From the NCBI GenBank assembly GCA_021792015.1, contig JAJYVM010000200.1, positions 1 through 7,037 on the forward strand: DNA of 7,037 nucleotides, read 5' to 3'. The position numbers and the translations under genes were made by a program. The first letter of the stretch is position 1. Every line of letters starts with the position of its first letter. Shown in pieces: positions 1-5,935 of the stretch. Origin of the DNA: Bacillota bacterium (lineage in GTDB: Bacteria; Bacillota; Sulfobacillia; RBS10-35; JAJYVM01). The notes beneath the pieces were generated by a model, which was not told where the DNA came from, did no database searches, and saw only the letters and a list, made by a program, of their open reading frames with translations.

Positions 1-1
1 C

Positions 2-499
2 ACGCCGAACTTTATGGCGGCGCAGGGGCTGGCGCTGCCGCTTTACAGCCTGCTCTGGACCCTGAACGGGGCGTTGATCCTGCTGGGCCAGCCGTTCGTC
101 CTGCGGCTCGTGCGTCGGCTGCCGGAGGTGAAGACGCAAATCCTCGCTGGCAGCGCCCTGTTTGTGGCGGAGTTCGTGCTGCTGGCCCCGGGCCGCGCGT
201 ACGCCGTCTACGTGGCGGCCATGGTGCTCTCGACCCTCGGGGAGATGTTGGTGTGGCCAGCCGTCCCCGCCGCGGCCGACCGCTGGAGCCCCGCCGAGCG
301 GCGCGGTGCCGTGCAGGGTGTCGTGACGATGGCGGGCTTCGTGGGCAGGATGGTGGGGCCGCTGGTCGGCGGGCTGCTCTTCGCCGCCGGGCCAGGCATG
401 GTCTTCACGGTCATGGCGGGAGCTGCGGGTGCCGCCGGCATCGTCTACCTGGCCCTCGATCGCGTGGGCGTCGCGCCAGTCGCGACTACCACCAATTAG
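2..499 (+). CDS. Major facilitator superfamily (MFS) transporter, C-terminal part (5' end outside window)
   Basis: This is the C-terminal portion of a secondary transporter in the cytoplasmic membrane. The frame is open from the left edge, so the first in-window ATG (14) is internal and the true start is upstream. About 166 residues are visible, with roughly five hydrophobic segments typical of the second six-helix bundle of an MFS protein. The stretch GEMLVWPAVPAAADRWSPAE, followed by RRGAVQG and then a Gly-rich helix (GRMVGPLVGGLLF), resembles the TM10-TM11 region of MFS drug-efflux proteins of the MdtG/MdtH kind, where an acidic residue precedes a proline-containing helix and a short ERRG loop follows. 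Substrate cannot be read from this half. The gene ends with TAG and a short hydrophilic tail. I see no hairpin terminator before the next promoter. Family assignment is fairly sure; the drug-efflux suggestion is inference. Confidence 0.85.
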   Translation, partial: TPNFMAAQGLALPLYSLLWTLNGALILLGQPFVLRLVRRLPEVKTQILAGSALFVAEFVLLAPGRAYAVYVAAMVLSTLGEMLVWPAVPAAADRWSPAERRGAVQGVVTMAGFVGRMVGPLVGGLLFAAGPGMVFTVMAGAAGAAGIVYLALDRVGVAPVATTTN

Positions 500-515
500 T
501 AGGAATAACTTGCCG

Positions 516-545
516 TTGCCATCCAGACGGCCCGCTTCGGATAAT
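516..545 (+). promoter_or_regulatory. Sigma-70-type promoter of the MreB-like gene
   Basis: A TTGCCA box (516-521, 5/6 to TTGACA) and a GATAAT box (540-545, 5/6 to TATAAT) are separated by 18 bases, in the 44-base gap after the transporter. Transcription would start near 552. The ATG at 544 overlaps the -10 box, so if this promoter is used the mRNA would begin downstream of that ATG and the in-frame GTG codons at 556 or 559 would be the start, nearly leaderless. The -10 box is followed directly by GTGGGT, as in the promoter before the protease gene. Confidence 0.55.
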
Positions 546-1635
546 GTGGGTACAGGTGGTGGCGGCCCTGCGCAGTGGGGTCTGGGTCAAGGCGGCGCGG
601 TTTGGCGCATTCTTCGCGCGCGCCGATGTCGCCCTGGACATGGGAACCGAGGCGTTCCGACTCGCGTACGTCGACCGGCGCTCCGTGATCGAGATCCCGG
701 CGCGCGTGACGTGCGATCAGCGGGGCCGGATCGCGGCCGCGGGGCGGCGCGCCCTCTGGATGGAGGAGCGGCTGCCCGACAGCTGGCACGCCGTGCGGCC
801 GGTGGAGATGAGCCGGCTCTCGCACCCGGCGGCCGCGCGCCACCTCGTGCGCCTGCTGTTCCGGCAGAGCGAGCGCCGCCACCTGCAGAAGCCGCACCTC
901 TGGCTGCCGCGCCCCGCCGGCCTCACCCCGCTGCAGCGCCAGGTTCTGGAGTCGTTTCTGCGCGACATGCCGGTGAGCGGGCGGACCTGGTGCGACGGGC
1001 CGTATGCGGCCGCGGTCGGCTCGGGACTCGATCCGGGGGCGGAGGCCGGGCTGCTGGTGCTCGACATGGGTGCCCAGCGCACCAGCGCCACGATCCTGTC
1101 CTTCGGACGCACGGTGATGGATGAGACATGGCCCGACGGCGGCGCGACGTGGACCGACGCGCTGCGGGCCGTGCTCGAGGACGACCTGCGCGTGCGGGTG
1201 CCGCGGCCTGCCGTCGAGACGCTGAAGCGGACGGCGGAGGGCGTGCTGGTCGTGACCGGCCAGGACCGCATCACCGGGCGCGTGCGCGAATGTCTCCTCC
1301 CCGACGACTACGTCGAGACCACGCTGCAGCCGCACCTCGGGCGGCTCTGCGAACGGCTGGGGGCCATGCTGACGCGGGCCTCGCCGGCCCTGCGCATGGA
1401 CGTGCAGGCGACGGGCGCCGTGCTGGTCGGCAACGGGGCGCTGCTGCCCGGGCTGCGCCAACGCTTGGAGGAAGGCCTCGGGCTGCCGGTGCGCCAGGCC
1501 GCGGACCCCGGCCGCGCCCTGGTTCGCGGGTTGAGCCGGCTGGCCCGTACGGCGCCGCCCAACCGCCAAATGCCGGCGCAGGCTCAGGCGGCTGAGATCG
1601 ATCTCGGCGCGGAGTTGCTGCCGCTGGAAATCTGA
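544..1635 (+). CDS. Divergent MreB/actin-like ATPase
   Basis: This is probably a bacterial actin homologue of the MreB type, which binds ATP, polymerises at the inner face of the membrane and guides cell-wall synthesis. The 363-residue length is slightly above the usual 335-350. Visible motifs in order are: an N-terminal hydrophobic, basic stretch (residues 2-26) that could be a membrane-binding amphipathic helix; phosphate-1 ALDMGTEAF (30-38, Asp32); an AVRP segment (83-86) like the family's AIRP; DGPYAAAVG (151-159), matching the family's EEPMAAAIG; phosphate-2 LVLDMGAQRTSATILS (171-186, Asp174); GQDRITG (239-245), matching GRDLVTG; and the adenosine motif GAVLVGNGALLPGL (291-304). The second phosphate loop lacks the usual GGGTT run, so activity may differ. 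No mreC, mreD, rodA or pbp2 follows, so it is an orphan here. The start is uncertain: ATG 544 overlaps the predicted -10 box and has no clear ribosome site; GTG 556 or 559 are alternatives and lose no conserved motif. The upstream extension of the frame to 253 only overlaps the transporter. Confidence 0.8.
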   Translation: MWVQVVAALRSGVWVKAARFGAFFARADVALDMGTEAFRLAYVDRRSVIEIPARVTCDQRGRIAAAGRRALWMEERLPDSWHAVRPVEMSRLSHPAAARHLVRLLFRQSERRHLQKPHLWLPRPAGLTPLQRQVLESFLRDMPVSGRTWCDGPYAAAVGSGLDPGAEAGLLVLDMGAQRTSATILSFGRTVMDETWPDGGATWTDALRAVLEDDLRVRVPRPAVETLKRTAEGVLVVTGQDRITGRVRECLLPDDYVETTLQPHLGRLCERLGAMLTRASPALRMDVQATGAVLVGNGALLPGLRQRLEEGLGLPVRQAADPGRALVRGLSRLARTAPPNRQMPAQAQAAEIDLGAELLPLEI

Positions 1636-1662
1636 GCGCACGTCTGATCCTTCACAGGAAAT

Positions 1663-1693
1663 TTGCCCGCGCCACTCCCCATCGCCGTATCAT
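1663..1693 (+). promoter_or_regulatory. Probable sigma-70-type promoter of the protease operon
   Basis: TTGCCC (1663-1668) and TATCAT (1688-1693, 5/6 to TATAAT) are separated by 19 bases. The predicted transcript starts near 1700, giving a leader of about 27 bases that contains the ribosome site. The -10 box is followed directly by GTGGGT, as in the promoter of the preceding gene. A small inverted repeat, GTGGGT/ACCCAC with a 2-base loop (1694-1707), spans the predicted start site and could be an operator, or chance in GC-rich DNA. The 19-base spacer and 4/6 match at -35 make this weaker than the upstream promoter. Confidence 0.45.
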
Positions 1694-1714
1694 GTGGGTG
1701 GACCCACCCGGGAT

Positions 1715-1720
1715 GGAGGG
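1715..1720 (+). promoter_or_regulatory. Ribosome binding site fixing the protease start
   Basis: GGAGGG lies 6 bases before the ATG at 1727, which is optimal spacing. It decides for ATG 1727 against the in-frame GTG at 1694, which has no ribosome site and lies upstream of the predicted transcription start, and against GTG 1724, which is only 3 bases away. Confidence 0.7.
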
Positions 1721-1726
1721 TTGGTG

Positions 1727-4700
1727 ATGTCGCTGCGCCCTGAGCCAAGGACGGCCGAGGCCGCGCGTGAAACGCCGGAGCAGTCGCCGCCGGACGTCGA
1801 ATCGCGGGAGTTTGAAGGGCCCGAACGGGCGGGGCCGATGGGGCCGAAGCGCCGCCGGCCGCGCTGGGCCCGCGAGCCCAAGGTGGAAGACCTCGAGGAC
1901 CATGCCCCGCCCAGCTGGCCCGTGCGCAAGCTGCGGCGCAGTTGGGGCTGGCTGGTCCTCATCGGCCTGCTCGTCGCCGGCTATTTCACGTGGTTTGTGC
2001 CGAACTTCGGCTGGGGCGGCAGCGCGTTCGGCACGCTGCTCGGCCTCGGCGCGCAACTGCTGTTCGCGGCCTTCTTTTTGATCATCCAGTTCGGCGCGCT
2101 GTTCTGGTTCCTCGGCCGCGCGCGCGTATACTGGCTCGGGCCCGGCGAGACGGGCGTCACCTTCAAGGACTACCGCGGTAACCGCGAGGTGCTGGACCTG
2201 GCGGAGCGCGTGGTGATCCTGCTGCGCGGCGTCAAGAAGTTCAAGCACATGGGCGGCGAGGCGCCGAAGGGCGTCCTGCTGGTGGGTCCGCCGGGCACGG
2301 GCAAGTCCTACCTCGCCCAGGCGATCGCCACCGAGGCCCAGGTCCCCTTCTGCTACGCCTCCGCGCCTTCATTTCAGAACATGTTCTTCGGCGTCGGCAA
2401 CCTGCGGGTGATGATGATCTACGCGGCCGCGCGCAAGAAGGCGCGCGAGTTCGGCGCGGCGATCGTCTTCATCGACGAGATCGACGCCATCGGCATGTCG
2501 CGGTCGGCCGGCGGCGGCATGGGCGGCGCCGGGATGATGGGCGGCATGTTCGGCGGCGGCGGCATGGGGCTGCTCAACGAGCTGCTGCTGCAGATGGACC
2601 CCCCGAACGTCGAGCACGGCTGGCTGCCGCGCCTTCTGCGCACGCTGGGCCTGCGCAAGGGCCGGGCGAAGGCGGATCCCGTCCTGACCATCGGCGCGAG
2701 TGTCACCGGCGATACGCCCATCGTCGTCCGTCACGACGGGCGGGTGCAACGCCTCACGATCGCCGAGTTCGTTGACGGCTTTTACACCTCGCCCGATCAG
2801 GAAGGCGAGGTCCGCGTGCACGGGTGGGAGACCATGGGGTATCGCGGGCTGGCGAACGAGCGCTTCGCCGGGCGTGAGGACCGCAACTACTTCGGCGCTG
2901 CCGCATTCGTCAATCTGCAGGGCGTATTCCGGCATCGGGTCGACCACATCTTCGAGATTGATTACCTCGGCGGGACGGTGCGCGCCACGGGGGATCACTC
3001 GGTGTTCGTGCGCAACGTTGGCGGCCGGGGAAGGATTGCTGCAAAGCGCGTCGACCACCTCCGTCCGGGTGATGTGCTGGTGAATCTGCCGTACAAGGTC
3101 AATCGGGGTGTCCGTGAACGCTCCCAGGATCGCGCGTATACCTGCGTCGCCGGGCCGGCGACGCTTCCGCTGAGTCCGTTCCGTTCACTGCGCTACCGTC
3201 GGCGCGACGACATGCACGTCGCACCGCTGGAGGTCGCTCTGACGCCGGACTTTCACCGGCTGATCGGTTACTTCCTCGCGGAGGGCTTCGCCGGCCGGAG
3301 CCAGATCGACTTCTGCATCAACCGGTGCGAGGCGGATCTGGCGACCGACATTCGGGAACTGATGGCCAAGCACTTCGGGACGCCGCGGCTCAGGGAGCGC
3401 ACCGTTGGCCAGGCGCACCACCTGATCTTTTCCAGCGCGCAAGTATCTCACTTCCTTCGCCATCACATCGGCGGCGGTGCACGGGGCAAGCGGTTGCCGG
3501 AGTTTCTCTGGCACAGCGACCGCGCTGCCTTCATCGAGTTTCTGCGCGGATATGCTGCCGGGGACGGCAGCGAAGGCCCGCAGGGCGAACTCACGATGAC
3601 GACCGTCAACCGGGATCTCGCCGTCGATCTCAATTGGCTTTGCCGCATGCATGGGATCAAGGCTGCTCTCGGCAGCTATACAGTGGCCGGGCGGCGGGTC
3701 GCTCCTGAGGGCGACCACATTGGTGCCACCAGGGCGTATCGGGTCAAGATCGGGGCCCGCTCCAATCCTCTGGTGGGCGCGCCCGCTCCGTTCACCTACG
3801 TGAAGCAGCCGGTCGTACGGGCGGTCCGCCTGGTGCCGTTCGAGGGATACGTCTACGATCTGTGTGGCTGCGACAACGAGGCCTTCTTCGGCGGAGATTC
3901 CCCGATCCTGCTCCACAACACGAACCTTCCGGAGGTGCTCGATCAGGCACTCCTGCGGCCGGGCCGCTTCGACCACAAGATCACGGTCGACGCGCCGGAC
4001 CTGGATGGGCGCAAGGATGTGCTGGGTTTCTACCTCGCGAAGGTGCAGCACGACCAGGACTTCCCCGTGGAGCGCGCGGCGGCCGACACCATCGGCTACA
4101 CGCCCGCCATGATCCGCCACGTCGTCAACGAGGGCGTCGTCTACGCCCACTTCTCCGGGCGCGACAGCGTCGGCTACGAGGACTTCACGCGCGCCCGCGA
4201 GGGGTATGAGTGGGGCCTGCGCCAGCCCATCCGCACCATGAGCGCCGAGGACCGCCGCCGCCTGGCGTATCACGAGGCCGGGCACGCCGTGGCCCAGTAC
4301 CTGCTGCTGCCCAGCGACCGCATGATCAAGGTGACCATCGTCCGCCACGGCCAGGCCCTGGGTCTTGCGGCCACCAAGCCGCTCGAGGAGCGCTACACGC
4401 GCTCCCGCGACGAGATCTTCGCCGAGATCCAGTGCGCGCTGGCCTCGCGCGCGGCTGAGGAGCTGTTCCTTGGGGCCAAGCTGTCCGGCGTCGTCCAGGA
4501 CCTCACGGACGCCACGCGCCTGGCGGCGGCCGCCATCGGCTGGCTCGGCATGGACGGCAGCCTCTATTCCGCCCGGGCCTTCGGTGAGGTCGTCCCCGAT
4601 GCGCACACCAAGCGTCGCATCGAGCGGATTCTTGACGAGCAACTCACGGCCGTGAAGGGCCTCCTGGCCAGCCACCGCGGCTTCGTGCGCGAGGTGGCCG

Positions 4701-4921
4701 AGGGTCTGCTCGACCGGCACGAGCTATCCGGGGACGAGGTCGACGCCATCGCCGCCCGGCTCGGCGCCCGGCCCGGCATGGGCGCCACGGCGGGCATGGC
4801 CGTCGCCAGCGCCGCGGTGGCCAACGCGAGCGTGCTGAGCCCGGCCGATGCCCGGACCGGGTTCCCGCTCGCGCCGGAAGCGGAGGCGCCAGGGCAGAGC
4901 CCGCCCGTCGAGCAACCATAG
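1727..4921 (+). CDS. FtsH-like membrane AAA+ zinc metalloprotease, interrupted by an intein
   Basis: This is a membrane-anchored ATP-dependent protease that would unfold and degrade membrane or cytosolic proteins as a hexamer. The precursor is 1064 residues; removing the intein (325-731) leaves 657, near the usual FtsH length. In order: a Pro/charge-rich cytosolic N-terminus (1-70); a membrane segment (about 74-91); a gap of only about 10 residues; a second hydrophobic segment (about 101-130); Walker A GPPGTGKS (187-194); a pore-loop-like MFFGVGN (219-225); Walker B IVFIDEID (246-253); a Gly/Met-rich insert (261-281); sensor-1 TN (732-733) directly after the intein; the arginine-finger motif RPGRFD (744-749); the M41 zinc site HEAGH (849-853); the likely third zinc ligand Asp925 in QDLTDAT; and an Ala/Gly/Pro-rich tail after 1012. 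All catalytic residues I can place are present. Oddities are the missing extracytoplasmic domain and the enlarged segment between LLLQMD (285-290) and VLTIGA. It probably shares an mRNA with the gene 11 bases downstream. It is FtsH-like but too divergent to call as the housekeeping ftsH. Confidence 0.9.
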   Translation: MSLRPEPRTAEAARETPEQSPPDVESREFEGPERAGPMGPKRRRPRWAREPKVEDLEDHAPPSWPVRKLRRSWGWLVLIGLLVAGYFTWFVPNFGWGGSAFGTLLGLGAQLLFAAFFLIIQFGALFWFLGRARVYWLGPGETGVTFKDYRGNREVLDLAERVVILLRGVKKFKHMGGEAPKGVLLVGPPGTGKSYLAQAIATEAQVPFCYASAPSFQNMFFGVGNLRVMMIYAAARKKAREFGAAIVFIDEIDAIGMSRSAGGGMGGAGMMGGMFGGGGMGLLNELLLQMDPPNVEHGWLPRLLRTLGLRKGRAKADPVLTIGASVTGDTPIVVRHDGRVQRLTIAEFVDGFYTSPDQEGEVRVHGWETMGYRGLANERFAGREDRNYFGAAAFVNLQGVFRHRVDHIFEIDYLGGTVRATGDHSVFVRNVGGRGRIAAKRVDHLRPGDVLVNLPYKVNRGVRERSQDRAYTCVAGPATLPLSPFRSLRYRRRDDMHVAPLEVALTPDFHRLIGYFLAEGFAGRSQIDFCINRCEADLATDIRELMAKHFGTPRLRERTVGQAHHLIFSSAQVSHFLRHHIGGGARGKRLPEFLWHSDRAAFIEFLRGYAAGDGSEGPQGELTMTTVNRDLAVDLNWLCRMHGIKAALGSYTVAGRRVAPEGDHIGATRAYRVKIGARSNPLVGAPAPFTYVKQPVVRAVRLVPFEGYVYDLCGCDNEAFFGGDSPILLHNTNLPEVLDQALLRPGRFDHKITVDAPDLDGRKDVLGFYLAKVQHDQDFPVERAAADTIGYTPAMIRHVVNEGVVYAHFSGRDSVGYEDFTRAREGYEWGLRQPIRTMSAEDRRRLAYHEAGHAVAQYLLLPSDRMIKVTIVRHGQALGLAATKPLEERYTRSRDEIFAEIQCALASRAAEELFLGAKLSGVVQDLTDATRLAAAAIGWLGMDGSLYSARAFGEVVPDAHTKRRIERILDEQLTAVKGLLASHRGFVREVAEGLLDRHELSGDEVDAIAARLGARPGMGATAGMAVASAAVANASVLSPADARTGFPLAPEAEAPGQSPPVEQP
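2699..3919 (+). mobile_element. Intein with LAGLIDADG homing endonuclease, inside the FtsH-like protease
   Basis: This in-frame protein-splicing element of 407 residues excises itself and joins GA to TN of the AAA domain. Intein residues: block A SVTGDTPI (1-8) with Ser1 as first nucleophile; block B GGTVRATGDHSVFV (91-104) with the Thr97-x-x-His100 pair; endonuclease block C LIGYFLAEG (188-196, acidic Glu195); block D KRLPEFL (264-270); block E LRGYAAGDG (282-290, acidic Asp289); block H-like LNWLCRMHGIKAAL (311-324); block F VYDLCGCDNEAFFGG (385-399); block G SPILLHN (401-407) with the His-Asn end, followed by extein Thr. All blocks are there in the right order, so class 1 splicing is expected. 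Both LAGLIDADG motifs keep their acidic residue, so the endonuclease may still be active. Base composition is lower in GC than the flanks in sampled rows, which fits horizontal arrival. The usual block F His is replaced by Glu394. Boundaries are exact to the residue if splicing follows the canonical rule. Confidence 0.95.
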
Positions 4922-4928
4922 GGGGCGG
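4921..4928 (+). promoter_or_regulatory. Ribosome binding site of the small anchored protein gene
   Basis: A G-rich run (GGGGGCGG) starts at the last base of the protease stop codon and lies 4 to 8 bases before ATG 4933. This placement suggests translation following on from the protease gene on the same mRNA. Confidence 0.5.
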
Positions 4929-4932
4929 CGCC

Positions 4933-5700
4933 ATGCGCTGGCAGGTCGCCGCCGTGATCGGGGTGATCCTGCTCGACCTGGTGGTCATTTGGCGCTGGTA
5001 CTCGGCGCCCGCCATGGTCGTGAGCCGAGCGGCCCTCGCGACGGCCAGCAGCGGCGGCTGCCGCGAGGAGATGCTGGTGCGGGTCGCGGGGGTCGACCGC
5101 TTCTACCTGATCGACGTGACCTCCGGCAAGCGCGGACCGCACGTGGTCATCGGGACCGCCGTGTTCGTGGCTGGGGCGATGACCCCGAGCTCAGCGGCGG
5201 CGATCGCGGCGGGCCAGGATCTGAACCTGAGCGGCAGCAGGCCCAGCACGCCGCAGCCGACGCTGGCCAAGGGCTATTCGTCGGCGGTCAACAGCCGCGA
5301 CTCGTGGATCGGCGGCCCGTGCATGCCGCTGGAGGATCCGCTGGCCGCCACCCTGCGCCCCGACGGCAGCGTCGACCTTTCGGGCGGCGTCGACCAGCTC
5401 TATGTGGGCTCAATTCGGTACAGCAAGGGTGCCTTCGACCTCTTCCGCCGGGCAAGCGTCCGCATCGCGGTGAACCCCCAGGGCCGCCTGGCCTTTGAGG
5501 GCCTGTCGGGCCAGGTGACGGGCACGGTGGGGGCCGGCGCCACCGAGGTGGCCGTCCGCTTCCTGCCGGCGGTGGCCAAGAGCGTCGCCACCCTGTCGCC
5601 GAGCGCCCGTCGAAACGCCTACACCACCGACTACCGTCGGCTCGTCCACGACCTCCCGCTCATGGCGCCCGTGCCGCCACGGGGTGCAACCGGGATCTGA
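4933..5700 (+). CDS. Membrane-anchored protein of unknown function, probably cotranscribed with the protease
   Basis: I do not recognise this 255-residue protein. It begins with a short basic N-terminus and one hydrophobic segment (residues 5-20, followed by RWRY-like aromatic and basic residues at 20-23) that could be an uncleaved signal anchor. The rest would then lie outside the membrane. It has only two cysteines (43 and 130), which could pair if the domain is extracytoplasmic. The middle (90-125) is Ser/Ala/Pro-rich and looks flexible. Residues 138-215 alternate hydrophobic and polar residues as in beta strands (SVDLSG, LYVGSIRY, VRIAV, VAVRF). The gene starts 11 bases after the protease stop, without its own visible promoter, so it is probably in that operon and could be a partner, adaptor or substrate; this is inference from spacing. 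The last 23 residues are echoed in the DNA just after the stop. Coding support comes from the ribosome site, the operon-like spacing and the plausible anchor. Confidence 0.75.
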   Translation: MRWQVAAVIGVILLDLVVIWRWYSAPAMVVSRAALATASSGGCREEMLVRVAGVDRFYLIDVTSGKRGPHVVIGTAVFVAGAMTPSSAAAIAAGQDLNLSGSRPSTPQPTLAKGYSSAVNSRDSWIGGPCMPLEDPLAATLRPDGSVDLSGGVDQLYVGSIRYSKGAFDLFRRASVRIAVNPQGRLAFEGLSGQVTGTVGAGATEVAVRFLPAVAKSVATLSPSARRNAYTTDYRRLVHDLPLMAPVPPRGATGI

Positions 5701-5785
5701 GGAAGATCTAGGGATTTCCACCGCCTCGTCCACGACCGCCCGCCCATGGCGCCCGTCCCGCCACGGGCTGCGACCGGGACCTTGG
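5629..5785 (+). repeat. Imperfect direct repeat, 84-base period, spanning the end of the anchored-protein gene
   Basis: A segment at 5641-5695 recurs at 5725-5779 with 50 of 55 bases identical by eye. At protein level the similarity extends upstream: the last 23 codons (from DYRRLVHD at 5629) match codons in the same frame after the stop (from DFHRLVHD at 5713), including MAPVPPR in both. The period is exactly 28 codons, so the second copy is in the frame of the gene but beyond its TGA. Confidence 0.85.
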
Positions 5786-5872
5786 GACCGCCCGGCGCCG
5801 CGGCAGCCCTACTGGCGTGGACGGGCGTTCGGACGTGCGCCGGCTCTGGCCGTCTGCGGCGGGGGGATGCTC

Positions 5873-5903
5873 GGCGGGCCGCCGAGGGCGCGAAAGGCCC
5901 GCC
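5873..5903 (+). terminator. GC-rich hairpin, possible terminator of the protease operon
   Basis: GGCGGGCC (5873-5880) and its exact reverse complement GGCCCGCC (5896-5903) form an 8-bp all-GC stem around a 15-base loop. No run of T follows, so intrinsic termination is doubtful. Its place just upstream of the next promoter suits a transcription-unit boundary, but such pairs also arise by chance in DNA this rich in GC. Confidence 0.3.
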
Positions 5904-5920
5904 TGGCGCCGCTTTGCGCA

Positions 5921-5929
5921 TGCTACACT
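5921..5929 (+). promoter_or_regulatory. Extended -10 promoter of the Kelch lipoprotein gene
   Basis: TGCTACACT contains the TG of an extended -10 followed by TACACT (4/6 to TATAAT). There is no clear -35 box, which extended -10 promoters do not need. The expected start of transcription, 7 bases after the box, falls exactly on the G of the GTG at 5936, which would make the message leaderless. Confidence 0.45.
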
Positions 5930-5935
5930 CGGGGG

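Larger units (their letters stand above)
5701..5935 (+). other. Intergenic region before the Kelch lipoprotein gene
   Basis: This 235-base stretch holds no gene I can support. It contains the second copy of the 84-base-period repeat (5713-5785), a GC-rich hairpin (5873-5903) and an extended -10 promoter element (5921-5929). The frame of the upstream gene stays open for some distance after its stop codon, which may reflect a longer ancestral C-terminus. Confidence 0.6.

Noticed and set aside
253..543. Upstream extension of the MreB-like frame to 253
   Set aside because: It lies over the transporter gene, is Arg/Gly-rich shadow sequence and has no actin-family similarity; the homology begins after 544.
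496..1641. Long antisense open frame (381 codons) opposite the MreB-like gene
   Set aside because: It mirrors a gene with clear actin-fold motifs, its translation is His/Arg/Gln-rich with no domain, and long antisense frames are expected in DNA this rich in GC.
1636..1662. Terminator after the MreB-like gene
   Set aside because: Only a 4-bp TCCT/AGGA hairpin is visible and no T-run follows it, so I could not support a terminator.
1694..1726. GTG at 1694 as the start of the protease
   Set aside because: It sits directly after the predicted -10 box and before the predicted transcript start, has no ribosome site, and ATG 1727 has GGAGGG at ideal spacing.
2699..3919. Insert in the protease as a separate gene or transposon
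   Set aside because: The frame is continuous across both ends, no own start signal, inverted repeats or target duplication are seen, and the ends carry intein splice residues.
3185..4720. Long antisense open frame (511 codons) opposite the intein and protease
   Set aside because: No recognisable motif, composition typical of a GC-driven shadow, and it spans the intein-extein junction, which a real old gene would not be expected to do.
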